A stretch of DNA of 64,000 nucleotides from Parasponia andersonii (GCA_002914805.1 JXTB01000104.1:43895-107894), one strand, 5' to 3'. Counted from the stretch's first letter, positions 1 through 11,908 are shown. Made by a program: numbers and translations. The notes: generated by a model not told the origin, from the letters alone.

Positions 1-352
1 CGGCAGGTGGCGCGGGCGGACGACGCCGGGCGGCGGTCCTGCGGCGGATCTGGGCCACTCGGCCGAGAGAGAGAGAGACGAGGGAGAGAGAGAGAGCTCG
101 GGGGAGGGAGGAGAGAGAAGAGAGAGAGAGCTGAAAAAAAAAAGGAGGCACGTGGCCCCCTTTTATTGGGCTGTGCAATTTTTCAAAAATTGCACATAAG
201 TCCCCAAAATTTCAAATCTCTATCAATCTGGTCCCCCAAAATTTGCAATTTAGTCCACCCGAACAAAACTTTTGCAAATTAGTCCCCACAATATTTTATC
301 CGGAAAATTGGTAAAATGCCCAAATTACCCTCGAAAATTCCGGGTTTTTACA
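1..352 (+). mobile_element. 3' end of an LTR (truncated by the window start)
   Basis: A GC-rich stretch and a GA-rich microsatellite (about 65-130) are followed by an AT-rich tail ending in CCGGGTTTTTACA at 340-352. After that the sequence changes to ordinary intergenic DNA. The order of GC-rich part, GA repeat, 'cannot-pair' AT-rich tail and terminal ACA is typical of long plant gypsy LTRs that start TGTCACGACC. An LTR with exactly that start lies at 62262 in this window, so both are probably the same family; this is inference, because the parts seen here do not overlap. The 91-codon reading frame inside it is not a gene. Confidence 0.5.
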
Positions 353-3300
353 CTTAATGCCAATCACGTATACATGGATAGGTTTTGATGCTCTATAATA
401 GATACTGGGTAACTACCTAATTAATCTATGGAACTGTTCATATCTTGTTAAGAAAATTCCATAATTGAAGAGATTTTGATTGATTAATTATTATTGAAGT
501 TTTCTTAATATTTTTCTACTGATTCTACTTTTTTTTTATTGATTATAATTGATTTATAAGCTGTCAAAAATATTGCTAATATTAGCAATGGGAATTAAAA
601 TTTTCATTTCAAGAAAGTAGTCTTCGTTTTCTTTTTATGTTACAATATGATTGTTTTATGTTGCAACGTCGCGACAGAATCAACATTTATTCTTCAGATT
701 AATTTTTTTGATTAGTTAACGAGTTAAATTGATCTTAAAGTCATCTAATCAATATTAATCATTCTTAAATGTTGACTTACAGATACTATATTAGTGAAGA
801 AGTTGAGCCCTGTTTAAAAGCATATTGTTAGAAGTTTTAGGTAGAGCATCTCATAGTATTTTGTCTAAGATGTGAAAGAAAGATTTTTTTTTAGCCTTTA
901 TTAGACTTAGGAGGTTGTTCTAGTAGTGTGAGATAGTTTTTCCAGAGAAACACTGAATGAATATCTTCAGACGAAGATTGACTTTAAGATTCTGATGTGG
1001 CATATGAATTAATATTGAGATAGATTTAATAACATTCATCGCAATTAAGTAATGTTAGTGTACCATAGTCTATCATTTAAAAATAAAACTACGTAACATA
1101 AATCTTATCCTACTCTTTAATAGTAAATACCACCTTACATAACATGTGAGTTATTATTATGTAACTGATAAAACTTAAATAATTCCATGTAACGTGATAT
1201 TAAAAAAGATGAATAAGAGTTGGAATCCCCATCAGTGATATACCCACTGCAAAATATTTGTATATTCGATCATGTACTTACAGAAGAAAACGACATTTAA
1301 GATGGGGACATTAACTATGATAACTCATCAGAGATTATGCGCAATTAGCTACTGGGCCTATTGGAGTAACCACGGAATGAGAACGGGCATGATCCATGGT
1401 GGATATTGTATTATAACAGGCAAGAAAACGGACGGGCCTAATGAGGCTCACAACTGGGCAAAGGCAAGAGAAGAGAAGTAAATAACAAACATAATGAGTG
1501 ACTGTGAGCAGTGGATATTTCTTCATAATTAAAATAAAAAAAAAAACGTGACATTTTTTGTTTTGTCTCTGCGTATGCAGCTTTATTTTTAGTACTGGAG
1601 TTGGTGGAATAGGCACCAATACAGATATCGTAGGAGAAAGGGAAGCACCTCCATTATTGCTGCGTAACTTTTAGCATCTTCAACAAGAATAATATAAATC
1701 AACGTACCAAGCTACTAGAACGACGGTTCAGTAAGACAGTAATAGCTAATAAAACTCTTCACTAAAATTTTTCAAGGGATATACTTCTATAAAGCAAAAG
1801 GATTAGCATGAACATAAATATACTTCAGTCCTAACTAGCTCCAGTCAGGGCAGATCAAGCACCTTCAGGGCCTTAGGCAAATTCTCCAACGAGGATTTTC
1901 TTAAAAGTTAAAGAAAAAAGTAATTATTTATTGTAATAATTTACTGAAATACTATCACTTAGCATCAACAACGAACCAAATTTTAATACCCAAAAAAAAA
2001 AAAAAAAGATTCATTTTACCATCAATGAATATTACTATTTTGTGATTGAATCAAGATCTCTATTTTTCTCCTAACCTCTACCTAATTCCTTATATTAATA
2101 CAAAAATTTTCTAGTAGACATATCAATTCTATTTTTTTTTTTTTATCTTTTTGGCTTGAAAGATAAATTTATTCTAATTGCTTAGCTTTAAAAGCAAATT
2201 AACTACAAAAAAACAGTATAAGAAAATAAAATAGCTAATGTGAAATTCGAGAAATAATATTGCTCAATAGGTAATTAGAAAGGAGTGAAAAAAAAATACA
2301 TAACCTGAAAATCTACTATGACCAATCAAACAAGTAACAATTAATAGTTTCTTCAAATCAAACTCTTCTAGTAACTATTTTTTATCCCTACTTTTAGTGT
2401 TTTCTTATTTTTGAGAACTCTGCAACAAAAAGGAAAAAAAAAAAAACTGCCAGAGAGAGCATAAGAGAAGGAAAGAAAATTTGAGTATTTTTTTTTCATT
2501 TTTTTACAAAATAGAATGGAGAATATATATACATATGTATATCTAAGTAAAGAAAAAATAGATTATAGATTGGAAAAAAAAAAAGTTGATGGTGAAAATA
2601 AAAGAGAACATTTGTCAATTTCAATTATTTAGTTAACATATTAAGATTTATCAAAAAAATGAATTCTGAAAAAAAGTAATTATGGAGATATGAAAAGATA
2701 ATGCATAATTAGAATATTTAATTGCATTGAAGTTTGATGTAAAAAATTTTGTTTGACTTTTGAAATTTAAAAATGACTAGAAAATAGGGATATAGTATTA
2801 AATTTTTTCCTTTTTGAAGGTGTTTCTTTTTTCGTTTTTTGGTTAAAACCTTAACGTAAAATTAAAAAAAATATTATAATGGAAATATTACAAAAAAAAA
2901 AAAAAAGAGGAATTTTTGGAGACCTTGACTGGAGGTGGGCCTTCGGCAAAAGGCTAACTCGCCGATACCTCCAGCCTCCAGTAAATTTCTGTTAACGTTG
3001 TGGAAAATATCACCCAAAAGTAAAAGAAAGAATTAAGAACAATATTATTAGTCACAACCAAAAGTGAAGAATTTTGTTTACCCAAAAAAAAAGTGAAGAA
3101 TTTGTGGTTGAATAAATACAATAATTACTTATAATTGCAAAGTCTATACGTAAAAAGTTTTAGCCACAGAAATCATATTTGTTGGTGCTACTACAAATAC
3201 TTTTAGCAATAACTTATTTCGCATTATATATTAAAAGTTGTAGTTAAATTTAAACTATATTAATAATGACAAGTTGATTCTAAATGCAAAATTTTTAGTT

Positions 3301-4489
3301 GCTAATTTATTTTTGTGATAAAATATTACTTGAAATAAAAAAAATAAAAAATTTGTCAAATTTTGAAAATTATTTAAAAATGACTTTTTCGTATTTAGTA
3401 TATCAAAATATATTGATTTATTTTTTGAAAATTGATTTGCTTAAAGAGGGCCCGTTTTTTAAATTGTAGGTCATTTCTTATAAATGCTCTAACAACTTAG
3501 ACAACTAGTTAGTTAGGCCTCTTATTAAGCTGGTTCCGAAAATGCCGGTTGCATGGAGACGTGGGCTTACTCACAAAATGGGAAATGATCAAATTAATGT
3601 GAAGCGTATAAATGAAAATATTATCAATGGTGTAATTCCTGTAATACCTCCTTAATGAGGTTTCTGTGGAAAAAACAAAAAGAAAAATTGGGTAATTTGG
3701 GAGAATTATAGTATAGGACAGGCAAAATCTCTCCTACTGTAAGAGGACTATTCTAATTGATTTTATTGGTTAAAATTAAGGACTATAATATTTGTTATGG
3801 ACTCTACCAATATGTTATAAAAATCCTTTCAAATTTGATTATTATCGAATAACCCCTATGTAATATTAAAACTAGGGAGATTTTAAGTAAAAAGAAAATT
3901 TTTCCCTTAAAAAGGACCCAAAAACTAAAGCTTATCAAATTATACAGGTAATCAATAAAAATAAACTTAACCAATTATCAAAACTATGTAGTTTTGGTAA
4001 AATTGTATTGTTAAAATTGAAATCAAAACCTCAATTAGGGGGGAAAAAACACATATTTTTAAGTAGTCATGACAAATTATAAGTACTTTTAAATTACTCA
4101 TAAAAATATTTCAAAAAGAAAAAACAAAATTGAACGTTTTCTTTTTATTTTTTTTATTTTAAAAATCTTTCTCATTTTCTAAAAATCTAAATTGGTTACC
4201 AAAGATGGTATAGTGTATGACAATTTTGTTTAAGTTTATTTGGTTACATGTATAAAGTTTGGGCAGTTTTATAGTATCTGGACCTTTTTATAAAGGAAAA
4301 ATTTTGTCTTCTTTTAAACAGTTTCTCTCCGTTTCACGATTAGATTAGGAGTGATTTGATGATAGTAAAATTTAAAGGTGTTTTATAACCCAAAAAAAAA
4401 AAAGTACAATCCTAAGCAATTCTTGATATTTATGGATATGAAAGGGTTTTTTTGTCGAAAATTTTACAAAACACAGTGTTTTCAATTAT
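353..4489. other. AT-rich intergenic DNA without a recognisable gene
   Basis: I see no domain, splice-like gene structure or RNA gene here. It holds many A and T homopolymers and short reading frames with no family resemblance. The frames at 1272-1481 and 1335-1619 overlap on opposite strands and look random. Confidence 0.6.
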
Positions 4490-4915
4490 AATTTCAAGAA
4501 AATTTCATAAATACACATTTTTAAAACTATATTTTCATAAATACCCGTTTTTTACTTTTATTTCATAAATACCTGTTTTTATATCTTTTTTTTGGAGAAA
4601 TATAGACCACCACTGTTTTACACCTGAAATGTATACCATAATATATATTTCTTGCAATAAATATATACCGTAGTCTATATTTCATGAATAAAAATTACAC
4701 TAAAAATTGATACATTTTAAAATGTATACCGTTCATATTTTATACATGAAATATGTACCTCATAGATAAAATTTACATTATCAGTATGTACCACTCATAT
4801 TTTGCATATGAAATATGAATCATAAAAGTGAGTATTTTTGAAAGAAAAATTAAAAACAGATATTTATGAAAAATGTTTTAAAAAGCAGATACAAAGCATA
4901 AATTTCTCCATAATT
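4490..4915. repeat. AT-rich foldback repeat, copy 1
   Basis: The left side repeats TTTCATAAATACC..TTTTT (near 4500, 4533 and 4560). The right side carries the inverse, AAAAACAGATATTTATGAAA, near 4853-4872. Between them lie alternating TATACC and CATATTT motifs. The same arrangement recurs at 6812-7130 and 41515-41960, so this is a dispersed MITE-like family. No transposase is present. The borders are approximate. Confidence 0.5.
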
Positions 4916-5139
4916 TCTCGATAAGAAACTAATAATTATAAGTTTAAGGGGCAACTAAAATGCTTAATTAGTATCATTTACTAATAAAAATGCAATCTCT
5001 ATATACAAACTGAAAATTGTGTGCCCTATTACTATCTATAAGGTGTGGTATTATGCTCTACTAGAGTTGTCAAATATATTCTATCGTGCTAGCATAACAC
5101 AATTTAAGTTGAAAAAAAATGTGCTTTTTGACCATGCTT

Positions 5140-5552
5140 GGCATAACCCATTTATTAGTCATTGAGAATAGGACATAGATAAGGACATAGATAGGACCAA
5201 AATAATAATTTTTTGTGAGCTCAAAAGTACTTTCAAGTTAGCACTTTTGGGTAAGGTCTAGTAACGTTATATTTGATATCAGAGCCGACCCATTCTATAC
5301 CTATATGGGCCTTGGAAGGTTACCACGGACCATAATCATGGTGAATATGGACCCCACCCATAAGGATTATACATGGGTTATTGAATATGGACCCACAAAC
5401 GAAAACACTAGGCCCTTAATTATGGGAGATTATAACGCTCCAAGTCTCATATCGGATATCTTCTGGGAAGATCATAAGTATTTAAGTGGTGGTCTGTAAA
5501 TCCAAAAATATTTTCAAGCTAACCCTTTCGGGTGAGGCCTAGTAGTGTTACA
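5140..5552 (+). mobile_element. Small non-autonomous LTR element (TRIM-like), decayed
   Basis: TGATATCAGAGCC at 5275-5287 resembles a primer binding site for initiator Met-tRNA. It directly follows a segment ending GGTAAGGTCTAGTAACGTTA. A second, clearer copy of that segment ends GGTGAGGCCTAGTAGTGTTACA at 5531-5552. The second copy begins near 5430 as TTATAACGCTCCAAG, just after a purine-rich stretch (ATGGGAGA) that fits a polypurine tract. So there are two short LTRs of about 125 bp around about 160 bp of non-coding DNA. The first LTR is badly eroded and its start is a guess. Confidence 0.45.
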
Positions 5553-6811
5553 GCACTTCTATACAAATATTTATATGTTCTTTTGTTTTTGAAATTTGTT
5601 TTAAAAATAAATGATATTAGAAATTTTTTATTACCATTTTTTTAAAATTTTTGGTAACAGTTTTTTAAAACAGAAACAAGTTGCCAAGCGAACTTCTAAT
5701 TTTTTTTTTTCATTTTTCTGTTTGATAAAACAAAAAGCAGAAAACGAAAATGAATCCAAGCAAGCTCTTACTATTTGAAAGTCAAAAGTTATGTAGTTTA
5801 TTTCAAAAATTTCTATTCGTGATTAATAATGGGTAAGAAATTTTTAAAAGAGGTCTATAATGCTGATCTAAACATTAGTTTGCTTAAATATTTATGTTTT
5901 TTTACAATGCATCGTTGTAATGGTCTTCTGCACATCACATATAAGTAGTTCTTTATCCCACGTCATCAAATAATACATAAATTAGAGTCAAGAACTACTT
6001 GACCTGAAATAACAAGTAACAAAAGTACAAAGGGGGACTTAGATGAGTGACTTTCTCATCCTTCTTCGGTAATAGAGACTTAGATAGACTCTTCTTCTTT
6101 GACAATGAGAACTTAAATGGCGACTTTCCTATTCTTCTCCACCAACTTTGTAGCTGAAGATTTTGCAAACTCTTTTTTAGTTTCAGCTAACCTAGTTTTT
6201 GCCATTGTGAAAATTTTTGTGTTCTTTTTTATGAGAAAAATCAATCGAAGAGCTTAAATACGGACTTGGGTAAACAATTTTTGAATTTAAGAGCAGTCTT
6301 AAAGGGTTTTTATAGTCGGGCATAAAGAACTCTGCATACTTAATAACAAATAAACTATAGTCCCGTTTGAAAAAATGAAAAAATAAATATTAAGTTAAAT
6401 TAATTAAATGAACTGATAAGTAGACAACATGTATAACCTTCAGTCAAGTAAATAATTTATAACTTTATATAATCAAAAACTTACAATCAATAAGTATTTG
6501 AGGTTAGGACAAGTGGAGAGAAATGAATTTTATCGAAAAGTATGTGGGGTGAGTTATATCAAATCTAAGATAGAGCCTGTTGGCTATTAGGTTGTGTATG
6601 GAGTTGGAAGTAGGGTATTTGAGGCTTTTAATTCTTGTAGGCCCCATTTTTTAGTCTTAAAAAACTTATAAAAAAAATAGTCCTAAAAATATCCAAGATG
6701 GGAGAGGAAAAGGAGTCATATATATCCATGTCATTTACACATGTCTTATTGTGCTAGTCCAAATTAAGTCTTAAATCATTAGGAAAAAAGTACATGCATA
6801 TCCTTTTTCTA
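5553..6811. other. AT-rich intergenic DNA, nothing recognised
   Basis: No coding region, RNA gene or bounded repeat can be supported in this stretch. Confidence 0.6.
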
Positions 6812-7130
6812 ATCATATTTACAAAGATACCCATTTTTTCTTTTTTCTTTTTTCCATATCAATACCTACTTTTATACCATTTTTTGATAAATATATACCA
6901 CAAGTATTTGATATACGAAATATATACTATGGTATACATTCTATGAATAAAACTCAAATCCAAAAAACAGTATACATTTCAAAATGTAAACTATAGGTAT
7001 AAAATTACACTATAAATGTAAACTATATAGGTAATATTTACAATATACTATACATATTTTAAACATGAAATATATACCTAAGAAATGGATATCGGTGTAA
7101 TATTTTTAAAAAAAAAAAGGAATTTATGAA
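6812..7130. repeat. AT-rich foldback repeat, copy 2
   Basis: This is the same family as 4490-4915: a left arm with ACAAAGATACCCATTTTTT-like sequence, interior TATACCA / GAAATATATAC alternations, and a right arm ending in AATTTATGAAATA. It is more decayed than copy 1. The two minus-strand frames of 64-85 codons across and after it (7059-7500) look like chance. Confidence 0.4.
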
Positions 7131-7639
7131 ATATAAGGGATAGAAATGATTACCAATTGTAAATTTCATAATTATTACCCCCGCACTATCTATTGACCCA
7201 TGTTGCAACATATTAGGCCCTCTCATGTCAACTCGTATGCTTAGATATGCCAATCTATCCAAGCCAAAATTAAGCAATTTAATTGGAAAATCTTTTACTC
7301 TATTGTTATTGTACAAATTTTTTTCTCGAAATTATTTCAAATATAACTAAAGAAAAACTAGTAGCGATGTTTTTATATTTTGAGTTGAGCATGATTAAGG
7401 AGAAGAGAAAAGTTATGAAAAGAGAAAAAAAAATGAATAATAAAACTTTAAGATAAGAAAAATGATTGAAAACCATACGTGAAACTAAAATGTATAACAT
7501 ACTAGTGTGCCATGTTTACGAGCTAACGTGTTGTATCATGCCATATTCAGTCCATTATACTTAACTTATGAACTTAATATGACCTAATTTTTATTAAGTT
7601 TTGTTTTGTCGTGTTCAACTTATCGTACTTAATTTATGA

Positions 7640-7731
7640 GTGTAGTGCAACCCACTTTATCTTATGAGTGCAGTGTAACCCACTTTTTAGCATATATATT
7701 GTCTTGTTTAAGTCGTAACCCACTTTTTAGC

Positions 7732-7778
<47 letters not shown>

Positions 7779-7960
7779 CTTGTTTAAGTCGTTCCATATT
7801 CTATACTAATGGACAGGCAGAACTCACTCGATAACTTAAAACACCGAAAATAACTTTTAATAATAATAATAATAGGCAGAACTCACTCGACAACTTAAAA
7901 CACCGCAAATACCTAGTAGTAATAATTATTATTATTATTATTATTATTACTTGGTCCCTT
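7640..7960. repeat. Local tandem duplications with TA and ATT microsatellites
   Basis: A short block containing CCCACTTTTTAGCATATA and CTTGTTTAAGTCGT is present twice (about 7678-7790), the second copy expanded by a long TA run (7736-7775). A second block beginning AGGCAGAACTCACTCGA is repeated at 7815 and 7874 with a period of 59 bases. ATA/ATT trinucleotide runs sit at 7857-7874 and 7920-7949. Confidence 0.75.
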
Positions 7961-8304
7961 ACTGCAAAAATTTTGTTTTGATATATATCTTTATAAATTC
8001 CTTTTGAATGGAAGAAACTTGGGGAGTGAAATGTACAATTAGAACTTTTCATATATGCGCGGTGGCTGAGCGAGAAATTAAGTTCACGGTAGGCATAAAT
8101 AAAAGTCAAATTTTCAAAGTATAGAAAAACAATTACTTTTATAAAAATTTACACACTAGTAGAAGGCAAGAAATGGCACAAAATTTATAAACTTCTCGCT
8201 TATATACATATGTTTAAAATTCATAAATTGATAACCAGATATATAAATCACAAAACTTAAGAAAATACAAATATAAAACATTTAGACAAATTTAGGAATT
8301 TTTT

Positions 8305-8500
8305 TTTTAAAAAAAGTGGGGCTTAACTAATGACTACCGCTTACTACAAATTTAAAGAAAAATAACACACACACACTACCAAAATTTGAACCCCTGACCC
8401 CCCAAACTCACACACTCATTCCTCAAATTTTGGACTAACCCCAAACTTACACACTCATCCCTCAAATCTTGGACCAACTGAGCTAGCCTCGGTTGGTTAG
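8305..8500 (-). mobile_element. tRNA-derived SINE
   Basis: On the minus strand, TAGCTCAGTTGGT (8473-8485) matches a tRNA-type A box. GGGGTTCAAATTT (8382-8394) matches a B box. These are the internal RNA polymerase III promoter elements of tRNA genes and SINEs. The body between them contains an internal duplication (GATGAGTGTGTAAGTTTGGGG and a near copy), which spaces the boxes wider than in a real tRNA. The 3' side runs into a CCCCAC tail and an A/T homopolymer at 8300-8315, so it is a SINE rather than a tRNA gene. Confidence 0.6.
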
Positions 8501-9601
8501 ACAAATTTAGGAATATATGTATATATAAATACACCCAAAATTAATTCACATATATTTAATATGAAACTTATTTTTCCAATTTTAAACATAGCCTAAAATA
8601 CTATGATATAATAAATTCTAAGAAACAAAGAAGTTTTATGTAAAAATTAGAATAGAGAAAAATCTTGTGGAAAAAAAAAAAGATAAAAGAGATTATAAAA
8701 TATATATATATATATATATAATAGTGTACGGTATTTATTGGGGATTAGATTAAAAAACGATTTTCCTTAAAAAAAAAAGATAAAAATACGATTTCAATTA
8801 TAGAAATAAAAACAGGTATAAGAAATATTATCAACAAATTTATGTGTATTACATAAAAGGAAATTATTTTTTCCCAAAAAATTATATATTTGGTAGTTAA
8901 TATAAGGATTACATAAATAACTAAAATTTAATTTTTGAATGAGATAAAATATAGAAATAAATTTATTTATAGAAAATTGTTTTAATATATGTAATATACT
9001 CTCTAAAATAGATATACCATACATAAAAAGGAGTTTCCTTCGAAAAATCCAGGGGCATTTGACGCCTTTGGCTTAATATAGCTCCCCCGTGTATCTGCAT
9101 CATCTGCACGTCACCCAAATAATAAGTAAATCACTTGTAGGGAGATTTTTCGCCAAGCGACTGACGTCTAATGGACTAGTACGCACGGTCATGGGAAATA
9201 TCTATCTGGACACCGAATAAGGGGTGGAGAATACAGGAGGTCTCGCAAAAACACCTTTATTTTCAGATTCACCAAAAGAAGCGAGGTGGAGTTCATCCTA
9301 AACAACTGCCTACGGTACGGGCTTTCTTGTTGTTGAAATAAATGCTCGCTAACGGCCAATGGCAGTCGACAGACCTGCTGTCCACTCCTATTTGGGTGAG
9401 GAAGATGGGAGCACCAATGGGGAGAGTCTTGGAAACTGTCCCCAGACGTAAGAAAGGCGTTCTAATGAACGTTTTAATGCGTTTCAATGTGGAGATAAAG
9501 CTTGATAAGTCATTNTTCTATTTCATGACGTTTAACTTCATACACACGAATGTTCTAGCGCCAATAATGGACTATTTGTGATTTCATAAACAGATTGTTC
9601 A
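8501..9601. other. Intergenic DNA upstream of the kinase fragment
   Basis: The first 540 bases are AT-rich with TA microsatellites (8700-8721). From about 9030 the base composition becomes balanced. I looked for an LRR or transmembrane exon that would belong to the kinase downstream and saw none. The frames at 9293-9581 have no family resemblance. The single ambiguous base at 9515 lies here. Confidence 0.5.
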
Positions 9602-9990
9602 GCTTGAAAAGATGGTTAATAGAGTGAGTTTTTCGGAACTTTGTAAGGCAACAGACAATTTCAGCATGGATAATGTCATAGGAGAGGGAAAGACAGGGAC
9701 CATGTACAAGGCCACACTTCCAAACGGCTGGTTCCTTGCGGTCAAGAGGTTAGATGGCTCCCCTCATTCCGATAGCCGATTTGTATCTGAGCTCCTGGCT
9801 TTGGCTAGAATGCGACATGACAACTTAATCCCACTGTTGGGTTTCTGCATGGTTAACATTGAAAGGCTTCTGGTCTACAAACATATGTCAAATGGAAATC
9901 TCTATGACCGCTTACATCAAAGAGAAGGTGATGCCAAAATCCTGCATTGGCCTCTGAGGGTAAAAATTGCCATGGGAATAGCCAGAGGAT
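9602..9990 (+). pseudogene. LRR receptor-like kinase fragment (N-terminal half of kinase domain)
   Basis: A clean frame runs from a possible splice acceptor (TTGTTCAG at 9594-9601) through LEKMVNRVSFSELCKATDNF, then the glycine-rich loop GEGKTGTMYKA, the AVKRL lysine of subdomain II, and a helix C / subdomain IV-V region (RHDNLIPLLGFC, ERLLVYKHMSNGNLYD). It ends at KIAMGIARGL. In intact relatives (the BIR / At5g48380-type LRR kinases, which regulate BAK1-type co-receptors at the plasma membrane) WLHH and the catalytic loop follow. Here the frame passes straight into LINE sequence at about 9985, and no C-terminal half is found beyond the LINE. There is no extracellular domain upstream. It is a dead fragment. 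The subfamily is a judgement from memory of the motifs. Confidence 0.75.
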
Positions 9991-11908
9991 TGGACCGGCG
10001 ACGTGGATTTACCTGAAGTACGAACGTCTTCCCCTGACGTGCTTTAGGTGCGGGTTTATTGGCCATAACGAATATGATTGTTCTATGCCGAGGAAAACGA
10101 TTAAAGCAAGTGATGGAAGGTCTGTAGTGTTATTTGGTCCTTGGCTTCGGTTGGGATCCCCGATACCCCACTGTTTCTCACCCCAAGCGTCGAAAAACAA
10201 AGCCCATGAGTGAGTGCCTGAAACAGAAAGGAAGCGAACGATTAGAAAGGAAGTGGAAAATTTCAAACCGACAGTACCAGGAGCCATACCCCTGGGTGAA
10301 GCACCAATACCGGCTGTATTGATGACTGCAGCCGCGCCGCACTCCCCGAAGACCAAAGTGATGATAGAAGGAACGGTAATTCGACAACATGTACGTGGGG
10401 CCCACTCCTAGGTGGATGATTAAGGAACAAAACATGGCAGCGGACACATTGTTCGACACGTGTCCAGAAATGCCACTTGAAAGCCACATAAGTTGCACGT
10501 GATACGATTTGGGCCCGTTGGTTGTCGTAGTCCAAGGCCGAATCCATCCTAGACTCTGGATAGGTTCGGTCCAATCTAATTCTTGCCTCGACAGATGGGG
10601 AACCTCGAGGGTCTTTCGCCAGAAGATCATTGGGGGCAGCGAGCCGCTTCAAATCTAGACAAGGCATTAAATGCGATCCTAGATAGGTGTGCATACTAGG
10701 CGAACCGTCCCGACAGGATGATAGATTGTCGAAGCCTCACCTTTGCCAGGCTCGCACCATAGGAGACTGCGGAATGCATATCATGACAAGGCAAGAGGGA
10801 TAACAATGACCACGTCCCGTGAATTCCGGAATAAATTATGGGGAGAAAAGGGAACTCGTTCTTGGGATTGAGAGCTGGCAGGTTCTCGGTTCCCAAACTA
10901 TATATATATATCATACATCTCCCCGAAAAAAGAGAAGGACACAGAGAGATAGACAAAAAAAAACCTTATGGACAAAAAACATGTAGTCTTTGCTATTCAA
11001 TATTATGAGTAAAAATCTGACTTAAGCATCGGAAAGTCTTTGCAAATAGCTATCCCTGTCTCTTCGAACCAGAATGGTACCAAAAGTATCCTAAGATAGC
11101 GAGAACACATAGAAAGTTAGTCAGAACAGCATTAATAAATTAGACACTTGAACAGTTAATAGGATCAGCACTAACAATTTAAAGACATATAGACAATGAC
11201 ATATAGACAATTAATAAAAATTATTCCAACACAACCCACGAACAACGACAGTAGAGGACAGAATACCTCGAATACCACTCGAGATAAGGCACGAGGAAGG
11301 GACATGGAGATACACTCAGGAGACAGTGGCAAATATCCCGAGAGTCAGTGGAGGGAAGCTGACTTTAACTAAATAATGTACCATCTCTCTCAGAAGTGAG
11401 CGAGCTGGCAATAGTTTTTCGGGAGTGCGTTGATCCGAATTCCAAATTTGGGCCAAGCTCATCTAAGCCCAAAAGACCACTGGTAAGAAAGAACACAAAT
11501 GCCTTAAGTGCAAACTGCTTGGGCTCCATCTCTTCTGGGCCTGACTGTCTGGACAGCTTGGGTAGTTGTAGGAAAAGGAAAAAGATATGTACTGAAGAGA
11601 TTCTAGTCCATAGTAAGACATCAAGTACCGACTAGAGCATAGACTCGGAAAATAAACATGTGGCGCCGAAGGAATTTTCCCCTCCAAGGAATAACAATAT
11701 GTCTTTTTCACCATTTAATATCGGAGAAAATGAAAACTGCTTGGGAAGACCATGCGAGACATATATTACCTGTATGCGTGAAGAACAACCAAGTAATAAT
11801 AATCCTTCCATCCCTCGTCATGATTCAAATACCTCATCTAATAACCCTAACAAAAATTTTGGAAAGGCCGAGGAGGTGGGCTTTATCATGCCCACAAAGT
11901 CTCCATGA
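9985..11908 (+). pseudogene. LINE ORF1 remnant (nucleic-acid-binding, CCHC knuckle)
   Basis: TWIYLKYERLPLTCFRCGFI followed by GHNEYDC is a CX2CX4HX4C zinc knuckle (about 10003-10085) preceded by the KYERLP signature seen in plant LINE ORF1 proteins. DGRSVVLFGPWLRLGSP follows, the usual post-knuckle motif. The frame continues weakly to about 10410, is broken by an unrelated insertion to about 11390, and resumes as a Ser/Pro/Lys-rich tail (11396-11635 and 11660-11908). ORF1 products bind the element RNA. The stop TGA at 11906-11908 overlaps the ORF2 start. Confidence 0.7.
10410..11390 (+). mobile_element. Probable solo LTR or LTR fragment nested in LINE ORF1
   Basis: The base composition changes and ORF1 homology stops. 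The block contains ACTATATATATATATCATAC, a TATA-box region at about 10898-10917. Downstream of it lie a short leader with AGAGAAGGACACAGAGAG and the stretch TCTGACTTAAGCATCGGAAAGTC (11017-11039), which resembles a motif common in the R/U5 part of plant gypsy LTRs. No internal coding region is present. Exact borders and target duplications could not be fixed. Confidence 0.45.

Noticed and set aside
7..282. 91-codon frame at the window start
   Set aside because: It is low-complexity Arg/Glu-rich translation of a GA repeat inside LTR sequence, with no family resemblance.
1272..1619. Overlapping frames of 69 and 94 codons on opposite strands
   Set aside because: No domain, no splice context, and the two overlap each other; expected by chance in long intergenic DNA.
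1850..2995. Possible non-autonomous hAT element suggested by GGCCTTAGGCAAA (1870) and GGGCCTTCGGCAAA (2937)
   Set aside because: The two similar stretches are direct rather than inverted, the flanks show no duplication, and the interior has no recognisable sequence.
5305..5499. 64-codon frame with Pro/Thr-rich translation
   Set aside because: It lies in the non-coding interior of the TRIM-like element.
7736..7775. TA run considered as an origin or regulatory site
   Set aside because: It is one of many plain TA microsatellites in this AT-rich DNA and has no accompanying feature.
8382..8485. tRNA gene suggested by A and B boxes on the minus strand
   Set aside because: No acceptor-stem pairing, box spacing too long and an A/T-rich tail; a SINE explains it better.
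9342..9581. Frame of 79 codons upstream of the kinase, considered as its missing exon
   Set aside because: It shows no LRR, signal peptide or transmembrane segment and contains the ambiguous base.
10009..10694. Long minus-strand frames (115-150 codons) over LINE ORF1
   Set aside because: They are shadows of the plus-strand LINE reading frame and the LTR-like insertion, without any motif.
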